Origin: an uncultured Bryobacteraceae bacterium
GTDB taxonomy: Bacteria; Acidobacteriota; Terriglobia; Bryobacterales; Bryobacteraceae
DNA: 64,000 nt
NCBI GenBank assembly: GCA_937924525.1
Contig: CALDSU010000013.1
Span: forward strand, 186,001-250,000
Direction: 5' to 3'
Positions 26,236 to 34,940 of the stretch are shown piece after piece. The position numbers were made by a program, and so were the translations under genes. The notes below the pieces were generated by a model. The model searched no databases and was not told where the DNA came from. It saw nothing but the letters and a program-made list of their open reading frames with translations. Position 1 is the first letter of the stretch; each line of letters opens with the position of its first letter.

Positions 26236-27144
26236 ATGGCGGAAGCGCTCGGCGGGCCAGCGGAAGGCCGGTTGGCGGTGGAAATCCGGATGTTTCTTCA
26301 GTTCTGCCGCGTCGAGAAGGGGCTGGCTCCGGCGTCCCTGGAGGCGTACCGCAGCGATCTGAGCCAGTTTTCCCGGATGCTGGGTCCGTCCGCAGCCGTA
26401 ACGGTCCACGACGTGCGGCAGTTCCTGGATCACCTTACGAAGCAAGGGGTTTCACCGCGATCGGCGGCCAGGAAGCTGAGCGCCTTGCGGAACTTTTTCC
26501 GGTTCCTGGTGGCAGAGGGAGTCTGGAAGGAGGATCCGGCGGAGCACCTGTCCCCGCCGAGGATCTGGCAGAAGATCCCGAAGTTCATGAATCAGGGTGA
26601 CATTGAGCGACTCGTGGAGGCGCCGCGGGCGGACCGGCGGGAGTCGGTGCGAGATCGGGCCATGATCGAGCTGCTCTACGCGACGGGTTTGCGAGTCTCG
26701 GAGTTGTGTTCGTTACGCACTTCGGATCTGAACCTGGAGCTGGGGGTGGTGCGGACGACCGGCAAAGGAAACAAACAACGGCTGGTGCCGGTCGGACGGG
26801 CCGCCGTGGCGGCGGTCCGGGAGTACCTGGACGGTGCGCGGGGCGCCTTGCTGAAGCAGAAGGCAAGCGAATACCTGTTTGTGACGGCCCGAGGCGGGCC
26901 GATGACGCGGCAGGCTTTTTGGAAGTTATTGAAAAAGAATGGAAAAGTTGCTGGCGTTGGGCATGGTCTTTCGCCTCACGTCGTGCGGCACACCTTTGCG
27001 ACCCACCTGTTGGAGGGGGGCGCCGACCTGCGGAGCGTGCAGGCCATGCTGGGTCACGCCGATATATCCACCACGCAGATTTACACGCATGTGGCGAGAT
27101 CACGCTTGAAAAGAGTGGTGGATCAGCACCATCCGCGAGCGTAA
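26236..27144 (+). CDS. xerD: Tyrosine recombinase XerD
   Basis: The 302-residue length and two-domain layout fit XerC/XerD: N-terminal SAM-like core-binding domain (LAVEIRMFLQFCRVEKGLA) and catalytic domain with every active-site residue present: Arg in ATGLRVSEL, Lys in TTGKGNKQR, His/Arg in SPHVVRHTFATHLLEGGADL, His in MLGHADIS and the nucleophilic Tyr in TTQIYTHV. XerD-like proteins resolve chromosome dimers at dif with FtsK and a XerC partner. No phage genes are adjacent, which supports the housekeeping role over an integrase. ATG 26236 lacks a strong ribosome site but gives the standard N-terminus. Confidence 0.9.
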   Translation: MAEALGGPAEGRLAVEIRMFLQFCRVEKGLAPASLEAYRSDLSQFSRMLGPSAAVTVHDVRQFLDHLTKQGVSPRSAARKLSALRNFFRFLVAEGVWKEDPAEHLSPPRIWQKIPKFMNQGDIERLVEAPRADRRESVRDRAMIELLYATGLRVSELCSLRTSDLNLELGVVRTTGKGNKQRLVPVGRAAVAAVREYLDGARGALLKQKASEYLFVTARGGPMTRQAFWKLLKKNGKVAGVGHGLSPHVVRHTFATHLLEGGADLRSVQAMLGHADISTTQIYTHVARSRLKRVVDQHHPRA

Positions 27145-27260
27145 GGGCGAACTTGGAGAGGGAAAAAACGAAGCTGGGCTTCGAACAGATCCTTGAATGA
27201 AGGAGTAAGCGGAAGCGGCGCCCTGCGGGGAGAAGCCGCGCCGCAGCCGTGTGTTGTTCT

Positions 27261-28580
27261 ATGAGCGACTACATGTTCATGCTGGAAAGCCACCTGAACC
27301 CGCAGCAGAACCGGGTGGTTTCCCTCGTCCAGGACGCGGCGACGCAGGCGGGGCTCACCCTATTGCTGGCGGGCGGCGCGATGCGGGACATGCTGGGCGG
27401 TTTCCAGATCCGCGGGCTCGATTTTGTGGTGGAGGGTAATGCTTTGAAGCTCGCGCATGGGCTGGCCGGGCTTCCTGGGGTCGAACTGGTGTCGGAAGAC
27501 GAAGTTCGCAAGAGCGCGGATCTTCGATTTCCGGGCGGCGTCCCGGCGCAGATCGCCATGGCGAGGGTGGAGCGGTACAGCCGGCCGGGCGCCAAGCCGA
27601 AGGTGTCAGCGGCTACCATCCAAGAAGACTTGCGCCGGCGGGACTTCACGATCAACGCGATCGCTTTGTCGCTGAATCGCGGGTCGCGGGGACTGTTGAT
27701 CGACCCGACCAACGGTCTGGCTGACCTAGGTCGCCGCGAACTACGCACGGCGTATCCGTTTGCGTTTTACGATGACCCTGTCCGGCTGCTGCGCATGGTG
27801 CGCTTGCGGATCCGGATGGGGCTGGAGGTGGAAGAGAAGACGCGGGCACAAGCGGAGAACGCCCGCCTGGCGGAGGTTGAGAAGACCATCCCGCCGCGCG
27901 CCTTGTGTGAAGAACTGGCGCGGATAGTTTCGGAGCCGTCACCGTCGGAAGTACTGAAGGCGCTTGAGGAAGAAAAGCTACTGGCGTTGTTGTCGCCGGC
28001 GTGGAGCGGGCCCAAGCTGAACCTGGCGGGCGTGGCGAAACTGGAGCGGGCGCGGCGGCTGTGGAGTCCGGATGCGGACATGACGGGAGTTGATTGGGGG
28101 CCATTTCTTTACGCCCTGACCGAGAAGCTAACGCCGAAAGAGCGGGCGGAGCTGATCCGGAACACGGCGATGACCAAGCAGGAAGCGCAGGCGTGGCAAC
28201 AGCTTCCCGCGCGGGCGCGCAAGGCGGAGGCGATCCTGAAGTCGGCGAGGCTGAAGAAACCGTCGCAGATCTACGAGGCAGTGTCGAAGACGGCGGGCAG
28301 CGAGCTGCTGTTTTTGCTGTACCAGTCGCCGGTGCGGCTGGTGCAGGACCGAATCAAGAATTACTTCCAGAAGTACTTGCAAACAGCCATGGAAGTAACA
28401 GAGGCAGAGGTAGTTGCCAGTGGAGTGACGCCTGGCACGCCGAAATTTTACAAGGTTCGGGATAGCCTGGTGGCCGCGCGACTGGATGGACGGGCAAGAA
28501 AGCCCGCGCCGCCGGTGGCGCCGATCGTGTTGACTCCGGAGCCGGAAGCCGCCGCGCGGCGGGGGCGGCGTCAACTATGA
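27261..28580 (+). CDS. CCA-adding enzyme / poly(A) polymerase family protein with altered active site
   Basis: Family motifs are clear: LLLAGGAMRDMLGG (nucleotide-binding GG-x-x-R-D, about 36-47), RRDFTINAIAL (near 120) and DPVRLLRMVRLRIRMG (near 160), followed by the helical neck, body and tail domains. The metal-binding pair, normally D-x-D, reads G-L-D here (G52-L53-D54), so the first catalytic Asp is missing. The enzyme could be inactive, have a different role, or use another carboxylate. Start ATG 27261 is chosen over GTG 27249. Its stop overlaps the start of the next gene (ATGA, 28577-28580), so the two are coupled. Confidence 0.85.
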   Translation: MSDYMFMLESHLNPQQNRVVSLVQDAATQAGLTLLLAGGAMRDMLGGFQIRGLDFVVEGNALKLAHGLAGLPGVELVSEDEVRKSADLRFPGGVPAQIAMARVERYSRPGAKPKVSAATIQEDLRRRDFTINAIALSLNRGSRGLLIDPTNGLADLGRRELRTAYPFAFYDDPVRLLRMVRLRIRMGLEVEEKTRAQAENARLAEVEKTIPPRALCEELARIVSEPSPSEVLKALEEEKLLALLSPAWSGPKLNLAGVAKLERARRLWSPDADMTGVDWGPFLYALTEKLTPKERAELIRNTAMTKQEAQAWQQLPARARKAEAILKSARLKKPSQIYEAVSKTAGSELLFLLYQSPVRLVQDRIKNYFQKYLQTAMEVTEAEVVASGVTPGTPKFYKVRDSLVAARLDGRARKPAPPVAPIVLTPEPEAAARRGRRQL

Positions 28581-29209
28581 GGCTGTTCCTGCTCGGCTGC
28601 ACGGCGGCGGTGCTGTGGGCGCAGGATCGGCCGCCCGTGTTCTTCCGGGAGGACTGGAAGGAGATTCCCGCCGCCACACCACTCACCCAGGAGCATGTCG
28701 CCAATCCGGACTTGACGGTGCAGATTTATGGCCCCGGGCGGTCTGGCGTGAAGAAGAGCCATCACGACAAACCCGCGGACGATCCGTACTATGTGTGGTC
28801 GGGGACGGCGCCCGGCACCTGGGCGGTGACGCTGCGGCATCGCACCCATTACGCCGACCTGAGGGGCAAGGCAAAGCTCCGGTGGCGGACGTACCAGGCG
28901 GGATTTCGCCAGCTGCGGATCGTGCTGAAACTGGCCGACGGCACGTGGCTGGTCAGCGATGCTGCCGACGGGACCAGCAGCGACTGGCGGATCCGCGAGT
29001 TCAACCTGGCCGATGTGCGGTGGCGGGTGCTGGACCTGGAGACAGTGACTGAGAAGAAGTGGGCGCTCAATCCCGACCTGAGCCGGGTGGACGAAATCGG
29101 CTTTACGGATTTGATGCCCGGGGGGCTGAGCGACGCTTGCTCGCGCTTGGATTGGATTGAGGTGGACGGCAGGCCGATCGCCCGGTCGGGGACCCGCACG
29201 GAGGAGTGA
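28577..29209 (+). CDS. Secreted hypothetical protein
   Basis: The 210-residue product has a short signal peptide (MRLFLLGCTAAVLWAQ) and a beta-rich body (VFFREDWKEIP, LTVQIYGPGRSGVKKS, KLRWRTYQAGFRQLRI, LDWIEVDGRPI) that looks like a jelly-roll carbohydrate-binding or family-16-like lectin domain, without catalytic residues I can identify. Translation appears coupled to the polymerase-family gene by the 4-base overlap, although the two proteins would act in different compartments. Confidence 0.7.
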   Translation: MRLFLLGCTAAVLWAQDRPPVFFREDWKEIPAATPLTQEHVANPDLTVQIYGPGRSGVKKSHHDKPADDPYYVWSGTAPGTWAVTLRHRTHYADLRGKAKLRWRTYQAGFRQLRIVLKLADGTWLVSDAADGTSSDWRIREFNLADVRWRVLDLETVTEKKWALNPDLSRVDEIGFTDLMPGGLSDACSRLDWIEVDGRPIARSGTRTEE

Positions 29210-29256
29210 GGAGGGCAGGGACGACTGCTTCAGGCGCGGCCTTGTTGGGGGATGGG

Positions 29257-30462
29257 CTAAGCGCCGGTCCAGCGCAGCCGGGCGATGGTTTCCAGGTGAT
29301 AGGTCTGGGGGAACAGATCCACCAGCGTGAGGGAATCGATCCGGTAGCCTCCAGCGGCGAGGAGTGCAAGGTCGCGCGCGAGGGTCGCGGGGTCGCAGGC
29401 GACGATGACGAGCAGGGGCGTTTTCAGTTCCACGAGGCGGCGGACGGCGCGTTTGCCGAGACCCGCACGGGGAGGGTCGGCGAGGACGAAATCCGGAGCT
29501 TGAGGCAGTTCCGCGAGGAACGTCTCGACGCTGGCCTGCCGCACGTCCACGGGTAAGCCGGCGCGGGCGGCGTTAAAGGCGAGATCCTGCGCCGCCGAGC
29601 GGGTGGATTCGACGGCGGTGACGCGCGGGAAGCGGCGCGCCAGGGGCAGGGAAAACAAGCCGACGCCGGCGTACAGGTCGAGCGCGTGGCGGCCCTGGGC
29701 GTCCGCAAGCGCGGCATCGACCAGGGCATCCAGCAGAAAGCGATTCACCTGGAAGAACGACCGGCCGCCGACACGGAAGCAGAAGTCGCGGGTGGGGTAT
29801 TCGAGCGGTTCGGAGGCGCCGGGGAGGCGCTCGGCGCACCAATCGAAGAAGTGGCGGGCCAACGGCCGGCCGGTGTCGAGGACGTTCAACTGGACTGCGG
29901 TCTCATTCGTGAACAATTCAAGAGAGCGCAAGAAGGGCGGCCAGCGCGGGGCGCGGGCCATTTCGCTGAGATCGGCCAGGGCCTGATTCAAACGCGGCGA
30001 GGCGATGGGACACGCGCGGGCGGGACACAGGGCGCGAGAGCCGGGTTCGAGGAAGCCGAGGCGGCCGCCAGCGGCGTGCAATTGAATGCGGTTGCGATAG
30101 CGCCAGGGTTCGCCGGAGAGTGTGGGGATGTCGTCCGGCGCTTCGATTTTGCCGACGCGACGCAGCACCTCGCGCAGGATGTCCCGCTTCCAAGCCAGTT
30201 GCAGTTGGTAGGGCGCCTGCTGGTAGTGGCAGCCGCCGCAGCGGGCAAAGAGCGGGCAGGCCGCGGTTTGCCGCTCGGCGGCGGGCGTGTCGACGCCTTG
30301 CACGCGGCCGCGGAGTAAACCTTTGCGGGAAGGTTCGAGCGCTACGGTGACGGTTTCGCCCGGCAGCACATACGGCGCCATCACCACCTGCCCTTCGTGG
30401 CGGGCGAGGCCGTCGCCGCCGTAGATCATCTTTTCGATTTGAATCTGAAGCGTGGCGGACAC
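29257..30462 (-). CDS. TrmA/RlmD-type RNA m5U methyltransferase
   Basis: The 401-residue protein has an N-terminal TRAM RNA-binding domain (1-60), a four-Cys iron-sulphur site starting with CPLFARCGGCHYQ (about 82-94) and completed by a Cys in LCPARACPI, and the methyltransferase domain with FFQVNRFLLDALV, DLYAGVGLFSLPLA (SAM site), DPPRAGL and the catalytic Cys in VACDPATLARD, near the C-terminus. Members methylate C5 of uridine in 23S rRNA (RlmC/RlmD) or tRNA (TrmA); the Fe-S site favours the RlmD-like side. The final base Glu appears in HLETIARL. Confidence 0.9.
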   Translation of the reverse strand: MSATLQIQIEKMIYGGDGLARHEGQVVMAPYVLPGETVTVALEPSRKGLLRGRVQGVDTPAAERQTAACPLFARCGGCHYQQAPYQLQLAWKRDILREVLRRVGKIEAPDDIPTLSGEPWRYRNRIQLHAAGGRLGFLEPGSRALCPARACPIASPRLNQALADLSEMARAPRWPPFLRSLELFTNETAVQLNVLDTGRPLARHFFDWCAERLPGASEPLEYPTRDFCFRVGGRSFFQVNRFLLDALVDAALADAQGRHALDLYAGVGLFSLPLARRFPRVTAVESTRSAAQDLAFNAARAGLPVDVRQASVETFLAELPQAPDFVLADPPRAGLGKRAVRRLVELKTPLLVIVACDPATLARDLALLAAGGYRIDSLTLVDLFPQTYHLETIARLRWTGA

Positions 30463-30523
30463 GGAGTTCCAGGAACCGCAAGTCTACCACGGGGACGGCT
30501 GGTATCATCATTCACTTGCGGCC

Positions 30524-31729
30524 ATGCGCGTGCTTGTGCTCAACTGCGGCAGCCAGTCGGTGAGGCTCCAGGTCATCGAAACCAGTCCGGAACTGGCGGC
30601 GGCGAATGCCGACCAGGTGCTGGCCAAGGGCAGCGTGGAACGGTTGGGGAGCGCCCAGACGGCGCTGCGGTTGGATGCGCCGCACCGGCCGCCGGTGCGG
30701 CGCGCGTGCGCCACGGCCGATCACCGCGCCGCGCTGGAGCTGGCATTCGCTTTGCTCGCCGAGACCGGACTCCAGGTTTCCGAGATCGAAGCGGTGGGGC
30801 ACCGGGTGGTGCACGGCGGCGAACGGTTTGTGCGCAGCACGCGGATCGACGCGGAGGTGGAAGCGGAGATCGAGGCGTGCGCCGCGCTGGCGCCCTTGCA
30901 CAATCCGCCCAATCTGAAGGGGTACCGGGCGAGCCGCGCGCTGCTGCCGCACGCGCCGCAGGTGGCCGTGTTCGATACCGCGTTTCACCAGACGATGCCC
31001 GCCGCGGCGTATCTGTACGGCCTGCCCTGGGAGCTGTACACGGAACAGCGGATCCGCCGTTACGGTTTCCACGGGACGGCCCACCGGTATCTCAGCTTTC
31101 GGTACGCGCAGATCCAGGGGCGTCCGGAGCGCGAGTTCAAGCTGATCACGTGCCATCTCGGCAATGGCTGCTCGGTCTGCGCGATCGAGGGGGGCCGGTC
31201 GGTCGACACGTCGATGGGGCTCACGCCGCTGGAAGGCCTGGTGATGGGCACCCGGGGCGGCGACCTGGATCCCGGCGTGCTGCTGCACCTGCTGGCGACG
31301 GGCGTCTGCCGGCCGGAGGAGTTGCCCGCGTTGCTGAACCAGCGAAGCGGGTTGTGGGGACTGTCCGGGTTGTCCAACGACATGCGGGACCTGCTGGAGG
31401 CCGCGGCGGAGGGGAACGCGCGGGCCGAAACGGCCATCGAGGTGTTCTGTCACCGCGTGCGCCGCTACGTGGGAGCGTATACGGCGTTGCTGAACGGCGC
31501 GGACGCGCTGATCTTTTCGGCTGGCATCGGCGAGAACGCTCCGGCGGTGCGGGCGCGGATCTGCCGCAAGCTGGATGCGCTGGGTATTCGTTTGGATGAG
31601 GAAAAGAACCTGGCGTGCCGCGGCGAGGAAGCGGATTTAAGCGGCGGCGGGGGCACGCGCGTGTGGGTGATCCCGGCCCATGAAGAGCTCATGATCGCCC
31701 GCGAAACGGCTGCCTGCTTGTTGGGCTAG
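30524..31729 (+). CDS. ackA: Acetate kinase
   Basis: The 401-residue length is normal for AckA. Recognisable segments are MRVLVLNCGSQSVRLQ (N-terminal phosphate motif, with Gln in place of the usual second Ser/Asn), GHRVVHGGERF, VFDTAFHQTMP, RYGFHGTAHRYL, CHLGNGCSVCAIEGGRSVDT (nucleotide site), GGDLDPG and FSAGIGENAPAVR. It interconverts acetyl phosphate plus ADP with acetate plus ATP. The partner phosphotransacetylase is at 34940 on the other strand, 3.2 kb away, so the pathway is present but not an operon. Confidence 0.93.
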   Translation: MRVLVLNCGSQSVRLQVIETSPELAAANADQVLAKGSVERLGSAQTALRLDAPHRPPVRRACATADHRAALELAFALLAETGLQVSEIEAVGHRVVHGGERFVRSTRIDAEVEAEIEACAALAPLHNPPNLKGYRASRALLPHAPQVAVFDTAFHQTMPAAAYLYGLPWELYTEQRIRRYGFHGTAHRYLSFRYAQIQGRPEREFKLITCHLGNGCSVCAIEGGRSVDTSMGLTPLEGLVMGTRGGDLDPGVLLHLLATGVCRPEELPALLNQRSGLWGLSGLSNDMRDLLEAAAEGNARAETAIEVFCHRVRRYVGAYTALLNGADALIFSAGIGENAPAVRARICRKLDALGIRLDEEKNLACRGEEADLSGGGGTRVWVIPAHEELMIARETAACLLG

Positions 31730-31763
31730 GCGCCGTTCGCGTACCATAGAAAGTTCCTCACTC

Positions 31764-32753
31764 ATGCGGGCACGCGTATTCTCGGGCATGCAGCCTTCGG
31801 GCAATCTGCACATCGGCAATTACCTGGGCGCCTTAAAGAACTGGGTGCGCATTCAACAGGAATACGAATGCATCTTCTGCATCGTGGACCTGCACGCGGT
31901 GACGGTTTACCAGGAGCCGGCGGCGTTGCGGGCCAAGATCGAGGAGATCGCGGGCCTGTACCTGGCGGCGGGGATCGATCCGCAGGTGTCGGCGGTGATG
32001 GTGCAATCGGCGGTGCCGGAGCATGCCGAACTGGCGTGGATGCTGACGTGCGTCACGCCGGTGGGATGGCTGGAGCGGATGACGCAATACAAGGCCAAAG
32101 CCGCCAAGCAGGAGTCGGTGGGCGACGGGCTGTTGCAGTACCCGGTGCTGATGGCGGCGGACATCCTGCTCTATCAGGCGGCGATTGTGCCGGTTGGGGA
32201 CGACCAGGCCCAGCATCTGGAACTGACGCGCGACATTGCGCAACGGTTCAATTCGCTGTATGGGGAAACGTTTGTGATGCCTGCGACCAGCCTGCCGAGC
32301 GTGGGGGCGCGGATCATGGGGCTGGACGATCCGCAGGTCAAGATGAGCAAGTCCGAGACGGGCGCGGGCCACGCGGTGGGGTTGCTGGACCCGCCGGACA
32401 AGGCGCGGAAGGCGATTATGCGCGCGACTACCGATTCGGCGCCGGGCGTGGATTTCGACAACCTAGGCCCCGGCGTGGCCAACCTGCTGACGATTTATCA
32501 GGCTTTCAGCGGCTGGACCGATGACCAGATGCGGAAGCACTTCGCGGGAATGCGCTACGGCGACCTGAAGAAACAGGTGGCCGACGTGGTGATTGCGCAC
32601 CTGGAGCCTTTTCAGAAGCGGTATCGCGAGATCATGGGCGAACGGGGCTATGTGGCGCGGGTGCTGGCGGAAAGCGCGTTTCGGGTGCGCCCGCTGGCCG
32701 CGGCCACGGTCGAACTGGCGAAACGGCGGATGGGGCTGTATACGGCGGAATGA
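31764..32753 (+). CDS. trpS: Tryptophanyl-tRNA synthetase
   Basis: This class I synthetase has the HIGN form of the HIGH motif in QPSGNLHIGNYLGAL (residues 11-25) and KMSKSETG (about 195), plus the family's DLHAVT and GDDQAQHLELTRD segments. At 329 residues it is a normal length for bacterial TrpS. It charges tRNA-Trp. The stop codon overlaps the start of the MFS transporter (ATGA, 32750-32753), so the two are translationally coupled, with ackA just upstream on the same strand. Confidence 0.95.
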   Translation: MRARVFSGMQPSGNLHIGNYLGALKNWVRIQQEYECIFCIVDLHAVTVYQEPAALRAKIEEIAGLYLAAGIDPQVSAVMVQSAVPEHAELAWMLTCVTPVGWLERMTQYKAKAAKQESVGDGLLQYPVLMAADILLYQAAIVPVGDDQAQHLELTRDIAQRFNSLYGETFVMPATSLPSVGARIMGLDDPQVKMSKSETGAGHAVGLLDPPDKARKAIMRATTDSAPGVDFDNLGPGVANLLTIYQAFSGWTDDQMRKHFAGMRYGDLKKQVADVVIAHLEPFQKRYREIMGERGYVARVLAESAFRVRPLAAATVELAKRRMGLYTAE

Positions 32754-34042
32754 ATTCTTTCTCCGCCTACGGCCGCCTAATCCGGGAGAACCGGAATTTC
32801 CGGCGGCTATGGGGAGCGCAAATTGTATCCGAGCTGGGCGACTGGTTTTACGCAATCGCCATCTACAGCCTGATTCTCGAACTGACCGGGCGGGCGGAAC
32901 TGGTGGCCGCCGCCGTGGTCTTGCAGGTGCTGCCGCAGACGCTGCTGGCGGCCACGACGGGCGTCATCAACGACCGGATGAGCCGGAAGCAGGTCATGAT
33001 TGCCGCCGACCTGGCGCGGGTGGTGGTGGTGCTGGGCATGCTGCTGGTGCGGTCCCAAGAGATGGTTTGGCTGGTCTACCCACTGCTGTTTCTGGAGACC
33101 GTCGGCTGGGCGTTTTTCGAACCGGCGCGCAGCGCCGTGATCCCGAACATCGCCCGGCGGGAGCAGGTCATGACGGCCAACACGCTGTCCTCGGTGACGT
33201 GGTCGTTCAACCTGGCGGTGGGCGCGACGCTAGGCGGCTTGGTAGCGGCGCACTTCGGGCGCGACACGGTGTTTGTGCTGAACGCGGCTTCCTTTTTGGT
33301 TTCCGCGTGGTTTCTGATGGGGATGTCGTTCGCGGAGCCGCACCTGGCGCAGTCGGCGCCGCTGCGGGCGCGCGACTGGTTTGACTTTTCGCCGGTGCTG
33401 GAAGGCTTGCGCTATATCCGGAGCGACCGTTTCCTGGGCTCGACGATGCTGGTGAAGTGCGGCCTCGGGCTGCTGGGCTCGAACCTGGTGCTGCTGCCGG
33501 TGCTGGGCGAGCGGGTGTTTCCGGTGGGAGGCGCGGTGATGGGGATGAGCCTGCTGATGGGCTCGCGCGGGATCGGCGCTTTGCTCGGCCCGTTCGTCGC
33601 CGCGCCCTGGGCGGGCATCCAGGAGACGCGCCTGCGAAAGGGGATCTTCTTCGGTTTTCTGGCGGCGGCGGCCGGGTACATGCTGCTCAGCCAGGCGCCG
33701 AATCTGGCCGTCGCCTGCGCGCTGATCATACTTTCGCACGCGGGGGGGTCCACCATCTGGGTGTTTTCCACCACGTTGTTGCAGATGTACGCGGAGGACC
33801 GGTTTCGGGGGCGCGTGTTCGCCGCGGAACTGGCGCTGAACATGCTGGCGATTTCGGCGTCGAGTTCGCTGGCCGGACGGCTGGTGGACGCGGGGGTATC
33901 GCCGCGGACCGCGGTGCTGGTAACGGGCTGCCTCCTGCTGCTTCCCGCCGCAGCCTGGCTGATGACGCTGCGCTGGCGGCGCCCGCCTGGACAACCGCTG
34001 CAAACTCCGGTGGATGCCGGAGACACTACGCCGCCGCGGTGA
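32750..34042 (+). CDS. MFS transporter
   Basis: The 430-residue protein has about 12 hydrophobic segments and the major facilitator loop 2-3 motif (GVINDRMSRKQVMIAADLARV, D-R-x-x-R/K-K). The N-terminus FRRLWGAQIVSELGDWFYAIA is typical of the MFS_3 / enterobactin-exporter-like branch, whose members export small molecules or have unknown cargo. It is coupled to trpS. Its 3' end overlaps the end of the deacetylase gene on the opposite strand by 17 bases. Confidence 0.88.
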   Translation: MNSFSAYGRLIRENRNFRRLWGAQIVSELGDWFYAIAIYSLILELTGRAELVAAAVVLQVLPQTLLAATTGVINDRMSRKQVMIAADLARVVVVLGMLLVRSQEMVWLVYPLLFLETVGWAFFEPARSAVIPNIARREQVMTANTLSSVTWSFNLAVGATLGGLVAAHFGRDTVFVLNAASFLVSAWFLMGMSFAEPHLAQSAPLRARDWFDFSPVLEGLRYIRSDRFLGSTMLVKCGLGLLGSNLVLLPVLGERVFPVGGAVMGMSLLMGSRGIGALLGPFVAAPWAGIQETRLRKGIFFGFLAAAAGYMLLSQAPNLAVACALIILSHAGGSTIWVFSTTLLQMYAEDRFRGRVFAAELALNMLAISASSSLAGRLVDAGVSPRTAVLVTGCLLLLPAAAWLMTLRWRRPPGQPLQTPVDAGDTTPPR

Positions 34043-34940
34043 GCAGTTCCCGCGCCGCCAAGGCGGTGTTGGCATGGATGGTGACGGTGTCTTTTGGATC
34101 GAAGGCGTAACCGCCCGCCAACGTGACGGCCACCGCGGCGCCCGCCTCCAAAGCCCGGCCCAGGCAAAGACGGTCGCGTTCCAGCAGACCGCGGAGCGTC
34201 AGATTCAACCCGCCCAACTGATCCATCTGGTAGGGATCGGCGCCGGCGACGTAGATCACCAGTTCGGGCCGAAACAGGTCAAAAGCTTTGTCCAGCGCTT
34301 CGCGCAGGAGCTGGAGATACGCGGAGTCGCCGACGCCGTCGTCCAGATGGATGTCCAAGCTGGAATGCGGCTTTACGGGGGGGTAATTGTCGCGCTGATG
34401 GATTGAGAGGGTGAACACATCGGGGTCGCCGGCAAAGATGGCCGCGGTTCCGTTGCCGTGGTGGACGTCGACGTCGATGACCATGGCGCGGCGCAGGCGG
34501 CTCTCGCGCTGGAGGACGCGGATGGCGATGGCGATATCGTTCAATGCGCAGAATCCCTCCCCATGAGCGTGGAAGGCGTGGTGAAAGCCGCCGCCGATGT
34601 TGAAGGCGAGCCGCCGTTGCAGAGCCAAGCGCGCGGCCAGGATGGTGCCGCCGGCGGCGTAGAAGAACGCTTCGACAGTCTTGCGGGAGTAGGGGATCTC
34701 CAGATTCAGGATCTCGAAATAGCTCAGGGTTCCGTTGGCCAGGCGTTTGACCCAGCCAGCGTCGTGGGCGAGGGCGGCTTGCTCCTGGGTAGCGGGCTCG
34801 GGGCTGACAAAGTCATCTTCTTCGGCAAAGCGGGCGCGAAGAAAATGTTCGCGGAGCAACCGGTACTTCTGCGCCTGAAAGACGTGCCCGCCCAAGTTCA
34901 GGTCGTAGCGCTCGTGGTAAATCAGCGGGAACGGCAACAT
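34026..34940 (-). CDS. Histone-deacetylase-family (AcuC-like) deacetylase
   Basis: The zinc-hydrolase motifs of the arginase/deacetylase fold are intact: GGGFHHAFHAHGEGFCALND (the paired active-site His residues), VIDVDVHHGNGTA (Asp and His zinc ligands) and VAGADPYQMDQLGG (third ligand Asp; Tyr/Gly segment). Bacterial relatives deacetylate proteins such as acetyl-CoA synthetase (AcuC) or acetylated polyamines. Its ATG is embedded in the pta stop (TGATG at 34938-34942), so it is translationally coupled to the enzyme that makes acetyl phosphate, a chemical protein acetylator. An alternative GTG start lies 9 bases upstream. Confidence 0.88.
   Translation of the reverse strand: MLPFPLIYHERYDLNLGGHVFQAQKYRLLREHFLRARFAEEDDFVSPEPATQEQAALAHDAGWVKRLANGTLSYFEILNLEIPYSRKTVEAFFYAAGGTILAARLALQRRLAFNIGGGFHHAFHAHGEGFCALNDIAIAIRVLQRESRLRRAMVIDVDVHHGNGTAAIFAGDPDVFTLSIHQRDNYPPVKPHSSLDIHLDDGVGDSAYLQLLREALDKAFDLFRPELVIYVAGADPYQMDQLGGLNLTLRGLLERDRLCLGRALEAGAAVAVTLAGGYAFDPKDTVTIHANTALAARELLTAAA

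Noticed and set aside
26236-27144. XerD homologue as a mobile-element integrase
   Set aside because: Length and motifs match the housekeeping branch and there are no phage or island genes beside it.
25541-28436. The 12-mer GTGACGCCTGGC at 25541 and 28425
   Set aside because: Shared 12-mers are expected by chance in 64 kb, and the flanks are not similar.
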